Assembly: GCA_019359615.1 (NCBI GenBank)
Contig: JAHHHA010000025.1
Coordinates: 1-64,000, forward strand
DNA from: Cyanosarcina radialis HA8281-LM2
GTDB lineage: Bacteria; Cyanobacteriota; Cyanobacteriia; Cyanobacteriales; CCAP-1448
DNA length: 64,000 nucleotides
Direction: 5' to 3'
The notes beneath the pieces were generated by a model. That model was not told where the DNA came from. It saw nothing but the letters and a program-made list of their open reading frames with translations, and did no database searches. Position numbers and translations under genes: made by a program. Shown in pieces: positions 54,522 to 63,846 of this stretch; positions within the stretch are counted from its first letter, which is position 1, and each line of letters starts with the position of its first letter.

Positions 54522-55124
54522 TTGACTGCAATTATTCGATCGGCTGACAGCGCTACCCTGCTAAATACCTGGCACGCTCTCGATCCCATCTGGCAGGGTA
54601 CAGAAGAAGACGTTCAAAAAGGGTTGCCTCACTCTCAATTGGCACCAGCTTGGCAGATATTACTCTTGGGTGACGGTTCTCCCACTCGCCACCTGCAACT
54701 TTTGACCGGGGAACCTACAGAAGTCGATGTCATCGATATGTCGGCAATCGGGATGGATGCCGATGGAGCGCCAGCCCAGCTTCAGGCAGTACCAGGGCCG
54801 CGCATCCGTCGCCAAGTATGGCTGCGAACTGCTTCAGGACAGAGATTGGCTTATGCTACCTCTTGGTGGGAAGCTAGCCATGTAGATGAATATTTAGAAA
54901 ATCGCTCTTTGCCAATTTGGGCTAGTCTGGCTCGCCTGCGGACTGAGTTATATCGGGACGTGCAGGGAATTTATTACGGGAAATCCCCAGCATTAGAGGA
55001 AGCCTTCGGGCAAAAAGGCCCTTTTTGGGGCCGTCATTATCTATTTTGGCATCACAAACAGCCATTTACATTAATTTATGAAGTATTTTCTCCTTATTTG
55101 ACTAAATATCTAGGTTCGACCTGA
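54522..55124 (+). CDS. chorismate lyase (DUF98 family), plastoquinone pathway
   Basis: The 200-aa protein matches the cyanobacterial DUF98/UbiC-type chorismate pyruvate-lyase, which gives 4-hydroxybenzoate for plastoquinone. Conserved parts are PSWQILLLGDGSPTRHLQLL-like (residues 43-62), IRRQVWLRTASGQRLAYATS and LPIWASLARLRTELYRDV. The start is TTG at 54522; no ATG fits before the conserved region. It is 18 bases upstream of the beta-lactamase homologue. Confidence 0.82.
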   Translation: MTAIIRSADSATLLNTWHALDPIWQGTEEDVQKGLPHSQLAPAWQILLLGDGSPTRHLQLLTGEPTEVDVIDMSAIGMDADGAPAQLQAVPGPRIRRQVWLRTASGQRLAYATSWWEASHVDEYLENRSLPIWASLARLRTELYRDVQGIYYGKSPALEEAFGQKGPFWGRHYLFWHHKQPFTLIYEVFSPYLTKYLGST

Positions 55125-55141
55125 TTTCTTGTGAGGAAGAG

Positions 55142-56002
55142 ATGCGCTTCTCGCCCAAATCAATCAGACTAGCTTTGTCGATCGCTTTTGGCATCATCCT
55201 GTTGTTCGCTTGCAGTCTGACAGTTCGATCGCAATTCGCACCAACAGATTTAACGGCTTCTGGGGAAATAGCGATTGCTAAAACCCCCAATCTGGAGAAA
55301 GCATTCCAGGAATTAAGGATAAACGGCTCGATCGCAATCTACGACAAAAATAACCAGCAGTTCTACGAACGCAATCCGGCCCGCAATAATACTGCTTTCT
55401 TTCCCGGTTCTACCTTCAAAATCTTGAATGCACTCATATCCTTAGAAACCGGGACGGTTCGGGATGATGTGGCGGTGCTAACTTGGGATGGGATCGTCCG
55501 GCAAATACCCGCTTGGAACCGCGATACCAACTTGCGCCAAGCCTTCAAAGACTCCACCGTTTGGTTTTATCAAGTTCTAGCGCGGAAAAACGGACACGAG
55601 CGGATGCAGAACTTCGTCGAGCAATCGGGCTATGGCAACCGTCAGATCGGTACCCCTGACAAGATCGATCGGTTTTGGTTAGAAGGGCCCTTGCAAATTA
55701 CGCCGAAGCAGCAAATCGAGTTTTTGCAAAGATTGGAACGTAACGACTTGCCCTTTTCTCAACGGGCGATCGATCTGGTCAAAGACATCATGATTATAGA
55801 AAAAACCCCAGAATATACTTGGCGCAGTAAGACGGGTTGGATCGATAGCGTTAACCCTAATATAGGTTGGATCGTAGGCTATTTGGAACAAAACGATAAT
55901 GTCTATTTCTTTGCCACTAACATGGTGATGACCGATGCCAAAGATGCCCCCAAGCGGCTAGAAGTGACTCGTCGTAGCTTCAAAGCACTAGGGTTGCTCT
56001 AA
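55142..56002 (+). CDS. class D beta-lactamase family protein
   Basis: The 286-aa exported protein has all OXA-type active-site motifs: S90-T-F-K93 (PGSTFKILNALI), S138-T-V140 (KDSTVWFYQVLARK), Y164-G-N166, W178 in FWLEGPLQITPKQQ and K230-T-G232 in RSKTGW. The N-terminus is a hydrophobic signal with LLFAC that could be a lipobox. It is likely periplasmic or membrane-tethered. Activity could be true beta-lactam hydrolysis or sensing; the intact motifs favour an active serine enzyme. Confidence 0.93.
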   Translation: MRFSPKSIRLALSIAFGIILLFACSLTVRSQFAPTDLTASGEIAIAKTPNLEKAFQELRINGSIAIYDKNNQQFYERNPARNNTAFFPGSTFKILNALISLETGTVRDDVAVLTWDGIVRQIPAWNRDTNLRQAFKDSTVWFYQVLARKNGHERMQNFVEQSGYGNRQIGTPDKIDRFWLEGPLQITPKQQIEFLQRLERNDLPFSQRAIDLVKDIMIIEKTPEYTWRSKTGWIDSVNPNIGWIVGYLEQNDNVYFFATNMVMTDAKDAPKRLEVTRRSFKALGLL

Positions 56003-56038
56003 CTAGAATACTGCCAGCGATCGAGTTGATGGCGCTCG

Positions 56039-57181
56039 TCAACTGGTAGGGCTAGAACTACAAAATTTTTGACGTTGAACCACGCTGCGGTAATAACTTT
56101 GTAACTGCCGGGTAGCTGCCGACCAACTCCAGCGTTCGGCTTCGAGACGGGCGTGGTGGCGGAAGGCTTCTCGCATCGATCGATCGCTCAACAGGCGTTG
56201 GGTAGCTGCGATCGCACCCTCCTCATCGGCTGGATCGAACAGGTAGCCGTTGACCCCATCTTGCACGATATCGGGAATCCCTCCAGAACGGGCAGCAATG
56301 ACCGGACAGCCAGCCGCCATCGCTTCCAATAAAACTAGTCCCAAAGTTTCGGTACGCGAGGGAAAGATAAAAGCATCAGCCGAAGCATAAGCGGTTGCCA
56401 GTTGCAGTCCTCGCAGGTAGCCGACAAAATAGGTAGGCGTACCAGCAAAGTATTTTTCTAAAGCTTGGCGATGGGGTCCGTCTCCGACTAAAGCCAAACG
56501 CGCTTGGGGAATGGCTTCGAGGATAGGTTTAATCCGTTCGATTTCTTTTTCTGCCCCCAAACGACCGACGTAGAGAAATAAGGGGCCTTCTGGGTATCCT
56601 TGACTGAGGTGCGATCGCATTTCTGGACAGGTTAAATGGGGCTGAAAGGTTTCGGTATCGACTCCCCGTTGCCACAAATCTACCCGTTCGATCCCATGGG
56701 CCAGTAGTTCCTCAACCATGGCCGTAGAGGTACACAGGTTGATCTGAGCCTGATTGTGCATGGTTTTCAGCAGTTCCCACAACAAGCCTTCTAGCATTCC
56801 CAAGCCGTAGTGGTGGATGTATCGAGGCAAATGGGTATGGTACGAAGCCACTAAAGGAATCTCCATCGTCTTGGCGTAATATATGCCTGCCACTCCTAAC
56901 ACTGCTGGATTGACGACGTGAACCAGATCGGGCTGAAATTGCTCTAAAGCGCGGCCGATCGAGGGGCGGGGAAATGCCAGCTTTAACTCTGGGTAGAGAG
57001 GCAAGGGAAAGGCAGAAACTCCGTGAATTTTGGCTCCTTGGTACTCTTTTAGCCCGCCGTCGGGGGAAAAGACTAAGACGCGATCGCCTTGGCGTTGTAA
57101 GTGTTTGACTGTATGTTTGAGGCGAGTAACAATCCCATCGATCTTAGGGAGAAAGGTTTCAGTAAACAGAGCGATTCGCAT
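56039..57181 (-). CDS. sqdX: UDP-sulfoquinovose:DAG sulfoquinovosyltransferase
   Basis: The 380-aa GT4 glycosyltransferase adds sulfoquinovose to diacylglycerol, making the thylakoid sulfolipid SQDG. The N-terminus MRIALFTETFLPKIDGIVTR, VLVFSPDGGLKEYQGAKIHG and PLYPELKLAFPRPSIG are characteristic of cyanobacterial SqdX. The C-terminal donor site has FPSRTETLGLVLLEAMAAG. The start is set at MRIALF, four codons after the frame's first ATG. No sqdB is adjacent. It overlaps nothing and follows a DUF4291 gene by 12 bases. Confidence 0.93.
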   Translation of the reverse strand: MRIALFTETFLPKIDGIVTRLKHTVKHLQRQGDRVLVFSPDGGLKEYQGAKIHGVSAFPLPLYPELKLAFPRPSIGRALEQFQPDLVHVVNPAVLGVAGIYYAKTMEIPLVASYHTHLPRYIHHYGLGMLEGLLWELLKTMHNQAQINLCTSTAMVEELLAHGIERVDLWQRGVDTETFQPHLTCPEMRSHLSQGYPEGPLFLYVGRLGAEKEIERIKPILEAIPQARLALVGDGPHRQALEKYFAGTPTYFVGYLRGLQLATAYASADAFIFPSRTETLGLVLLEAMAAGCPVIAARSGGIPDIVQDGVNGYLFDPADEEGAIAATQRLLSDRSMREAFRHHARLEAERWSWSAATRQLQSYYRSVVQRQKFCSSSPTS

Positions 57182-57193
57182 ACAAAAGGGCAA

Positions 57194-57835
57194 TTACCAA
57201 GGGGATAATCCTAATCTTTCGGCAACGTCGGTATTGGCGACGGGATATACAGATTCGGATGGGGTTAATAGATCTCTCCAGTCACCACTTTTAGCATATA
57301 GGTGTTGCTGCTGCACGAATTTAGAAATATCCTCGATCTCGACGATCGAATCTCTGGCATAGCGAGATAGAATCTCGCCCCGCAACCCCAACTGAATCGC
57401 TTTTCGCGGCAATCTCGCCCCTGATGGGTAGCGATCGGGGTCCCATTGCAACCGCACGTCGGAACGCTGAAGCGATCGCTTCCATTCCTTTTCGCTGAGA
57501 TAAACCTCTGGGACGAATTTAGAATGAACTGCGGCTGCCAAAATTTCATCGAAGGCGGAACGTTGCAATTTCACCGCCAAAATGACTTCTTGCCCGACTT
57601 TGGTTCCCCACTCCGATCGATACATCATCCACAGGAAATTAGGTTTTATCCAACTCATGCGATCGAGGCTAAATTCACCACCAAAATAACCGTTTTGAGC
57701 GGCAAAGTTGCCGATCGCTAGACGATAAGCTTGGTAGACAACGATCGAATTATCATCAAATTGAGCCAAAATATGACGGCCGGATTTTGGCGATCGCTCT
57801 TCTTGAATTAAATATGGTTCTGTTAGCAGCCTCAT
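57194..57835 (-). CDS. DUF4291 family protein
   Basis: The 213-aa soluble protein has ILAQFDDNSIVVYQAYRLAI, FSLDRMSWIKPNFLWMMYRS, GTKVGQEVILAVKLQRSAFD and VRLQWDPDRYPSGARLPRKA, IQLGLRGEI. These are the DUF4291 landmarks. Function is not established. Its start overlaps the upstream membrane-protein gene by four bases (ATGA). Confidence 0.88.
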   Translation of the reverse strand: MRLLTEPYLIQEERSPKSGRHILAQFDDNSIVVYQAYRLAIGNFAAQNGYFGGEFSLDRMSWIKPNFLWMMYRSEWGTKVGQEVILAVKLQRSAFDEILAAAVHSKFVPEVYLSEKEWKRSLQRSDVRLQWDPDRYPSGARLPRKAIQLGLRGEILSRYARDSIVEIEDISKFVQQQHLYAKSGDWRDLLTPSESVYPVANTDVAERLGLSPW

Positions 57836-58143
57836 TTAACCTTTGAGGTTTCCGATTTTGGTATAGTACACATTCCATGAATGCCGATCGACATAATTGC
57901 TATTCCTAACAATGCTCCTACTCCTTCGGCAAAGCAATTAATGCGATGTCTGTTTTCTGCTGCTTGGGCGATCGCTAAATCCTCGATCTCGCGAGTAGGA
58001 GATTTAGCCACTCGTTCGTGACGTTGATAGCTAGCATCTAAAGCTGCCCATTCGGGAAAGAGATAATAAACACAGATACCAGTAGTTGCTATTCCTGGCA
58101 ACACTACCAAAACTAATAGGACTAAGTAGCGCGGCTTCATCAT
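57832..58143 (-). CDS. small membrane protein (103 aa)
   Basis: Two hydrophobic helices (LVLLVLVVLPGIATTGICVY near residues 7-26 and GVGALLGIAIMSIGIHGMC near 74-92) are separated by a charged loop. It is cotranscribed with the DUF4291 gene. No family is recognised. Confidence 0.6.
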   Translation of the reverse strand: MMKPRYLVLLVLVVLPGIATTGICVYYLFPEWAALDASYQRHERVAKSPTREIEDLAIAQAAENRHRINCFAEGVGALLGIAIMSIGIHGMCTIPKSETSKVK

Positions 58144-58184
58144 TTTCTTTTATGATGATTAGACGATCGATTTAAATTTAAATA

Positions 58185-58559
58185 CTACCATCTTGCATAG
58201 ATATAGTTATTCAATATATTTTGGTCTTTGCTCAGTAATATGTTGTTGTTTATCTGAGCATTTGCCGTAATAATCCGATCGAAAGGATCGCCAGTCCAAT
58301 TAATCGTTAAAGTAATGCTAACAATCTCATTACAGTTTTTATTACATACTTGTAAATTAATCAGATCCGACAGATCGGCAACGATCGCATTGAGTCTATC
58401 TGTAATGCGCTTTATTTCATATAAATACTGTAATTCTAGTCGAACAATTGTCGATATATAAACTTCATTTGCATTAAGTAAACTTTTAGCAATGTCACTT
58501 AATTTATCTGTTAAACCAGAATAGAGCCACACTACTACATGGGTATCAAGGTAAACCAA
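58185..58559 (-). CDS. PIN-domain toxin (VapC-like)
   Basis: The 124-aa protein has MVYLDTHVVVWLYSG (first Asp), STIVRLELQYLYE (Glu), WTGDPFDRIITANAQ (two Asp) and LLSKDQNI. This is the PIN active-site set. It overlaps the antitoxin gene by 14 bases. Confidence 0.88.
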   Translation of the reverse strand: MVYLDTHVVVWLYSGLTDKLSDIAKSLLNANEVYISTIVRLELQYLYEIKRITDRLNAIVADLSDLINLQVCNKNCNEIVSITLTINWTGDPFDRIITANAQINNNILLSKDQNILNNYIYARW

Positions 58560-58782
58560 TATTAATCTCCTGCTCCCAAGTTACATTAACTAAATCATCG
58601 GGATTTCCTCGCATAACATCTGGTTTAAAAGTCAAATTTTTGAGCTTGTCTATTTGTTCTACAGGAGCGATCTTAAGTAATTTGCCATTTTTGTTAATTT
58701 CTATGGGGATGCCTGTTTCTAGTACCTCATCTAGTATACGCTCGATATTATTACTCAATTCCGTTAGCGTAACCTTTTTCAT
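58546..58782 (-). CDS. Phd/YefM-like antitoxin
   Basis: The 78-aa protein starts KKVTLTELSNNIERILDEVL, then GIPIEINKNGKLLKIAPVEQ, the fold typical of Phd/AbrB-like antitoxins that precede PIN toxins. The acidic C-terminus (NPDDLVNVTWEQE) would neutralise the toxin. Confidence 0.8.
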   Translation of the reverse strand: MKKVTLTELSNNIERILDEVLETGIPIEINKNGKLLKIAPVEQIDKLKNLTFKPDVMRGNPDDLVNVTWEQEINIGLP

Positions 58783-58861
58783 TGCTTTACCTAAAAATTT
58801 AGATTATTTTATGAATTCACATATTCCAGCAAAAATTTTTGGACAATGATAATGATGCAGT

Positions 58862-58987
58862 TATGAAGGACACTCTCTAGCGATCGTCCAAAAAATTGCT
58901 CGTGCTTTGAATCAACAGCTAGAGATTTATTTCACTCCAACCGAACAAGAGTCATCTTTAACCACATCATTAATCTCTAAGGAATGA
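58862..58987 (+). pseudogene. C-terminal remnant of an XRE-type HTH gene
   Basis: The plus-strand reading GHSLAIVQKIARALNQQLEI then YFTPTEQ ends at TGA (58985-58987). It resembles the end of a HigA-like helix-turn-helix antitoxin. There is no start or N-terminal half, and the end overlaps the leuS 3' end. Confidence 0.4.
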
Positions 58988-61589
58988 TGACAAAATTGAC
59001 CAATTTTTCAGGAACGACGATCGCTTTTTTAATCTCCTTACCTTCAATGAAACGTCGAGCCAATTCTGACTCGCGAGCGAGTTTTTCTTGTTCTTCCTTA
59101 GTAGTTTGAGACGGTACTTGAATCGTGCCTTTGGTTTTACCCATAATTTGAATTACTAAGGTGATTTCCTCGGCAATTAAGGCTTCAGGCTCGAATTTCG
59201 GCCAAGCTTGAATGTGAACCGATTCGGTATTACCCAGACGGTGCCACAATTCATCAGCAATGTGGGGAGCAAACGGAGCCAATAACAGCACCAAAGTATA
59301 GATGCCTTCGGCATAAACGGGAGAGTCTTTACAATTAGCCTCGCCCATCGCATTGCTCAATTTCATCAACTCAGCCACAGCCGTGTTGAATTGATATTCG
59401 CCCTCCAAATCTTCAGTGATTTCTTTAATTGCCGTGTGAATCGCCCGCCGCAAATCCTTTTCGATTTTGGATAGCGGACTATCCCCCCTTTTTAAGGGGG
59501 GTAGGGGGGATCTGGTTTTGGATTTTTCTGGTTTCTGGGCTGATGGCTGTTCGACAAATTCTACTGCCATGCGCCAGACGCGGTTTAAAAACCGAAATTG
59601 CCCTTCCACGCCAGCATCGTCCCATTCCAAATCTTTTTCTGGCGGCGCTTGGAATAAAACAAACATCCTGCCCGTATCTGCGCCGTATTTACCGACGACT
59701 TCTTCCGGAGGAATGCCGTTATATTTCGACTTCGACATCTTTTCGTAAAAAACTTTCAGCGCTTCTCCGGTATCCGGATCTAGAGGGTTAGATCGATCGA
59801 CACTTTCAGGTGGAAAATATTTGCCTGTCACCGGATTTTTGTAGGCGGTGGCCTGCACCATGCCTTGAGTTAACAGGCGTTTGAAAGGTTCGTCGAAGTT
59901 CAACAAACCGCGATCGCGCAGTGCCTTGGTAAAAAAGCGGGAATACAATAAGTGCAAAATTGCGTGTTCGATCCCGCCGACGTATTGATCGACGGGCATC
60001 CAATCGTTGGTTTTAGCCGGATCGAAGGCTTGGCGATCGTTATTAGCATCGGGATAGCGCAAGAAGTACCACGAAGAATCGATAAACGTATCCATCGTGT
60101 CGGTTTCCCGTTTGGCAGCAGTACCGCAACTGGGGCAAGCGACGTTTACCCAACGATCTAATTTTGCTAATGGGGAAGCCCCGCGCCCGCTAAATTCGAC
60201 ATCTTCTGGTAACTTGACGGGTAAATCTGCTTCTGGTACTGGGACTGCACCGCAGTTAGGACAGTGAATTATCGGAATCGGTACGCCCCAATACCGCTGC
60301 CTGGAAATCAACCAATCGCGCAAGCGATACTGAATTCGCGCCTTACCCCATCCCTTTTCTTCCGCATATTGGACGATCGCACCTTTAGCCTCAACTGAAG
60401 CCATACCATCGAATCGATCGGAATTAACTATCGTTCCTGGTTCGGTATAGGCCTCTTGTAAGGGCTTTTCATGAAACGTCTCTACATTTTCTGGGGGCAC
60501 AATTACCACCTGAATCGGCAATTGATTTTGGTTGGCAAATTGGAAATCTCTGACATCGTGTGCCGGAACGCCCATTACTGCCCCAGTGCCGTATTCGTAC
60601 AGCACGTAGTCAGCAATCCAAATCGGGATTTTCTGGCCAGTAAAGGGGTTGATAGCTTGGCCGCCCGTGGGAATGCCTCGTTTGGGTTTATCTTCAGCCG
60701 TGCGCTCGATCTCGCTTTGGGCGGAAACTTCTTTGATAAACTTTTCTACAGCGGCTTTTTGCTTCGATTTAGTTACCTTTTTTGTCAGAGGGTGTTCTGG
60801 GGCTAACACCACGTAAGTCACCCCATAAACCGTATCGGGACGAGTGGTAAACACGCCGATTTTTTCTTCCGAACCGACGATCGGAAATTCTAAATAGGCT
60901 CCTACCGATTTACCGATCCAGTTGGCTTGCATTAATTTGACGCGATCGGGCCAGCCTGTCAACTGTTCTAAATCCTTCAGCAATTCTTCGGCATAAGCCG
61001 TAATTTTAAAGAACCATTGCCGCAATAATTTGCGTTCGACGATCGCCCCGCTGCGCCAGGATTTACCTTCGTTATCTACCTGTTCGTTGGCTAATACCGT
61101 TTGGTCTATCGGGTCCCAATTTACCGCTGCTTCTTTTTGATAAGCTAATCCAGCTTGAAAGAACTGCAAGAAAATCCACTGCGTCCACTTATAGTAATCT
61201 GGCGAGCAAGTAGCAATCTCTCGACTCCAATCGATCGACAACCCCAGCATTCCCAATTGCTTTTTCATGTGGGCGATATTTTCATACGTCCACTTTGCCG
61301 GGGGAACTCCCCGTTCGATCGCGGCATTCTCGGCTGGAAGTCCGAAAGCATCCCAACCCATCGGCTGAAGCACTCGATACCCTTGCATCCGCTTCAAGCG
61401 GGCAATGACATCGGCAATAGCGTAGTTGCGGCTGTGTCCGATGTGGAGATTGCCAGAGGGATAGGGGAACATCGACAAGGCATAGAATTTCGGCTTACTG
61501 GTATCTGTAGAAGTGCGATCTAAGCCTTGTTCTGCCCAAGTTTTCTGCCACTTTTCCTCAATTTCTGCTGGGTTGTATTTCGACTCCAC
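58977..61589 (-). CDS. leuS: leucyl-tRNA synthetase
   Basis: The 870-aa class I synthetase has HIGH ([20 protein letters not shown]), the CP1 editing domain and KMSKS ([10 protein letters not shown]). The start is GTG at 61589 ([20 protein letters not shown]), the standard cyanobacterial N-terminus; the longer frame adds 59 unrelated residues and is rejected. Around residue 697 the peptide [12 protein letters not shown] is translated from a palindromic repeat (59479-59512) inserted before the anticodon-binding domain. It is essential, so the insertion must be tolerated. Confidence 0.96.
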   Translation of the reverse strand: MESKYNPAEIEEKWQKTWAEQGLDRTSTDTSKPKFYALSMFPYPSGNLHIGHSRNYAIADVIARLKRMQGYRVLQPMGWDAFGLPAENAAIERGVPPAKWTYENIAHMKKQLGMLGLSIDWSREIATCSPDYYKWTQWIFLQFFQAGLAYQKEAAVNWDPIDQTVLANEQVDNEGKSWRSGAIVERKLLRQWFFKITAYAEELLKDLEQLTGWPDRVKLMQANWIGKSVGAYLEFPIVGSEEKIGVFTTRPDTVYGVTYVVLAPEHPLTKKVTKSKQKAAVEKFIKEVSAQSEIERTAEDKPKRGIPTGGQAINPFTGQKIPIWIADYVLYEYGTGAVMGVPAHDVRDFQFANQNQLPIQVVIVPPENVETFHEKPLQEAYTEPGTIVNSDRFDGMASVEAKGAIVQYAEEKGWGKARIQYRLRDWLISRQRYWGVPIPIIHCPNCGAVPVPEADLPVKLPEDVEFSGRGASPLAKLDRWVNVACPSCGTAAKRETDTMDTFIDSSWYFLRYPDANNDRQAFDPAKTNDWMPVDQYVGGIEHAILHLLYSRFFTKALRDRGLLNFDEPFKRLLTQGMVQATAYKNPVTGKYFPPESVDRSNPLDPDTGEALKVFYEKMSKSKYNGIPPEEVVGKYGADTGRMFVLFQAPPEKDLEWDDAGVEGQFRFLNRVWRMAVEFVEQPSAQKPEKSKTRSPLPPLKRGDSPLSKIEKDLRRAIHTAIKEITEDLEGEYQFNTAVAELMKLSNAMGEANCKDSPVYAEGIYTLVLLLAPFAPHIADELWHRLGNTESVHIQAWPKFEPEALIAEEITLVIQIMGKTKGTIQVPSQTTKEEQEKLARESELARRFIEGKEIKKAIVVPEKLVNFVIIP
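59479..59512. repeat. in-frame palindromic repeat inside leuS
   Basis: CCCCCCTTTTTAAGGGGGG followed by GTAGGGGGGATC. The same family is found in the MITE at about 4030-4065. Translated on the minus strand as [11 protein letters not shown]. Confidence 0.8.
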
Positions 61590-61722
61590 GACTAAAACTC
61601 CTACTGAGCCTGCAAGGGGATGGGTTTTAATATTCTGGCATATGGCGATGAGGAAGAGCGATCCTTTAGAGTGTTGGCGAACAGACCCCAAAACTCCATC
61701 ACTAGCCGATCGAGGCAATTTT

Positions 61723-62211
61723 ATGGCAAACCCGTACAAAATATATATGGATATGTGCTGTCTCAATCGCCCGCTAGACGATTCTCTACAAGAGCGGATT
61801 CGTTTGGAAGCAGAAGCAGTTTTGCTGATTTACCGAAAATGCAGAATCGGAGAGTGGCAGCTAATTAGCAGTGAGGTAATTGAATTAGAAATCGCTCAAA
61901 CTAAAGATATTCAACGGCTGGAACAACTTCGATCGGCAATTTCTATCGCTCTGGATAAATGTATGCTAACGGATGCGATCGAGCAACGGACGATCGAGTT
62001 AACCCAATTGGGCTTTAAGTCTTTTGATGCCGCTCATCTCGCCAGTACAGAGCATAGCAACGTAGATATTTTTCTGACAACAGACGATCGCTTGTTGAAG
62101 CGAGCCACCCGCTATAGAGATCTGATAAAAGTTAAGGTAAAGAACCCTGTCAACTGGTTTATTGAGGTTAGCCAACCCCAAGGAGACGAAAATAATGATG
62201 ACACCACTTGA
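61723..62211 (+). CDS. PIN-domain protein
   Basis: The 162-aa protein has [15 protein letters not shown] (first Asp), [24 protein letters not shown] (second acidic site) and [14 protein letters not shown] (last Asp). This is a PIN nuclease of the type common in cyanobacteria with a small downstream partner. The ATG at 61723 is chosen because the upstream frame runs through the leuS start region. It overlaps the next gene by 17 bases. Confidence 0.85.
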   Translation: MANPYKIYMDMCCLNRPLDDSLQERIRLEAEAVLLIYRKCRIGEWQLISSEVIELEIAQTKDIQRLEQLRSAISIALDKCMLTDAIEQRTIELTQLGFKSFDAAHLASTEHSNVDIFLTTDDRLLKRATRYRDLIKVKVKNPVNWFIEVSQPQGDENNDDTT

Positions 62212-62434
62212 AATCAACCGTGTGGGATATAAAGCTTTGATAGATGCTCTTGGCTTTGATGGCACCATCCGGTTTTTGCGGCAGTTTGAGCCAGGATCGG
62301 GCGACTATACCAAAGAGCGACATCAATGGTTAGATAAACTCACAGCAGAAGATATCTTTGCCCAAATCCGACAACTCAGAGAAGATGAGAATCGGCTAAA
62401 TAGCCTACAAGAAGGGGAAACACATCAACTTTAA
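62195..62434 (+). CDS. small partner protein of the PIN gene (putative antitoxin)
   Basis: The 79-aa protein starts at ATGATG preceded by AAGGAG. It has [40 protein letters not shown] and a charged helical tail. Comparable small proteins accompany this type of PIN protein; antitoxin function is inferred from overlap and order. Confidence 0.68.
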   Translation: MMTPLEINRVGYKALIDALGFDGTIRFLRQFEPGSGDYTKERHQWLDKLTAEDIFAQIRQLREDENRLNSLQEGETHQL

Positions 62435-62447
62435 ACTCCAAAAATTT

Positions 62448-63701
62448 ATGTTTCCCAACAAGCACTTGAAAGTTCTAATTGCTGCCTATGCTTGCCGACC
62501 GAATAAAGGCTCCGAACCAGGAGTCGGTTGGAATTTATGTCGAGAAGTAGCCAAGGAGCGTGAGGTTTGGGTGATTACTCGTTCTAACAATCGTTCCGCG
62601 ATCGAGGCAGAATTGGAAAAAAATCCGATCGCTAAGTTGCACTTTATCTACTGCGATCTACCTGGGTGGTTCGCCCGCTGGCAACCCAAAAGCTGGGAGT
62701 TACAACCGATTTACTATCTCTGGCAAATTGGGGCTTATTTTACCGTCCGCCAGTTGCACCAAGACGTAGGCTTTGATGTCTCCCATCACGTCACCTACGG
62801 CAGATATTGCGCTCCTAGTTTCCTCGCCTTTCTGCCAATCCCGTTCGTTTGGGGGCCTGTAGGCGGTGGAGAATCTGCTCCTCATGCTTTCTGGCGAGAT
62901 TTTGGCTTTAAGGGGCAAATATACGAACTTTTGCGAAATTTAACTCGATCGCTAGGAGAAGTGGGTTTCTTCGTCCGCCGAACTGCGGCTAATTGCACGA
63001 TCGCGATCGCTTCTACTGCTGAAACTGCCACCCGTTTAGAGCGTTTGGGAGTAAAGCGCATTGAAATGGTTCCCGGACAAACGGGGATAAATCGATCGGA
63101 GTTATTAGAGTTAAGCCAGCTAAGAAGTACGGCAAGCGATCGATCGATTAAGTTTCTCAGTTTGGGTCGTTTGTTGCACTGGAAAGGGTTTCATTTAGGC
63201 TTGCAAGCTTTCGCTCGAACCGACTTACCAGGTGCAGAATATTGGATTGTGGGTAACGGGCCGCAAAGGCAGCGGTTAGAAAAACTAGCTGAAGAATTAG
63301 GAATTAGCGATCGCGTGCGATTCTTAGGTGAAATCCCCCGAAAACACGCTCTATCGACTCTAGGGGAATGCGATATTTTAGTTCACCCCAGCCTGCACGA
63401 TTTTTCCCCTACTGTTTGCTTAGAAGCCATGGCAGCCGGAAAACCCGTGATTTGTCTCGATTTAGGCGGTCCTGCCATCCAAATTACTGCCGAGACGGGT
63501 TTAAAGATTAAAGCTAATAACCCCCAACAAGCGATCGCCGATTTAGCCCAAGCGATGACTCGTCTCGCCACCGATGCCGAACTGCGCGATCGCCTGGGAA
63601 AAGCAGGACAACAGCGAGTTAGCGAATCTTATCTTTGGGAAACTAAAGGAGAGTTTTTGGCGAAACTTTATGAAGAGGCGATCGGATCTCAAAGCGTCTA
63701 A
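62448..63701 (+). CDS. GT4 family glycosyltransferase
   Basis: The 417-aa protein has a Glyco_transf_4-type acceptor domain (AAYACRPNKGSEPGVGWNLC at the N-terminus) and a C-terminal GT-B donor domain (FLSLGRLLHWKGFHLGLQAF, VRFLGEIPRKHALS and the E-x7-E motif in SPTVCLEAMAAGKPVICLDL). It probably acts in polysaccharide or glycolipid synthesis. No other cell-wall genes adjoin it, so the acceptor is unknown. Confidence 0.9.
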   Translation: MFPNKHLKVLIAAYACRPNKGSEPGVGWNLCREVAKEREVWVITRSNNRSAIEAELEKNPIAKLHFIYCDLPGWFARWQPKSWELQPIYYLWQIGAYFTVRQLHQDVGFDVSHHVTYGRYCAPSFLAFLPIPFVWGPVGGGESAPHAFWRDFGFKGQIYELLRNLTRSLGEVGFFVRRTAANCTIAIASTAETATRLERLGVKRIEMVPGQTGINRSELLELSQLRSTASDRSIKFLSLGRLLHWKGFHLGLQAFARTDLPGAEYWIVGNGPQRQRLEKLAEELGISDRVRFLGEIPRKHALSTLGECDILVHPSLHDFSPTVCLEAMAAGKPVICLDLGGPAIQITAETGLKIKANNPQQAIADLAQAMTRLATDAELRDRLGKAGQQRVSESYLWETKGEFLAKLYEEAIGSQSV

Positions 63702-63801
63702 TTTTTAGTGGCGATCGTTAGCTGGCTTGCTTATTACAAGCCGTGACCGATCCCCTCAGACACACCATCGCACGACCTACGCAGAAATCACACCTCATAG
63801 C

Positions 63802-63825
63802 AGGGGCGCAAAGCTTTGCGCCCCT
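63802..63825. repeat. perfect REP-like palindrome
   Basis: AGGGGCGCAAAG-CTTTGCGCCCCT, a perfect 24-bp palindrome between the glycosyltransferase and hisH, with a near-identical copy at 33965-33988. Confidence 0.85.
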
Positions 63826-63846
63826 ACCATTGGGTAGGCAACAGTA

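Noticed and set aside
61590-61766. 59-codon upstream extension of leuS
   Set aside because: It is unrelated to LeuRS; the cyanobacterial N-terminus starts at the GTG at 61589.
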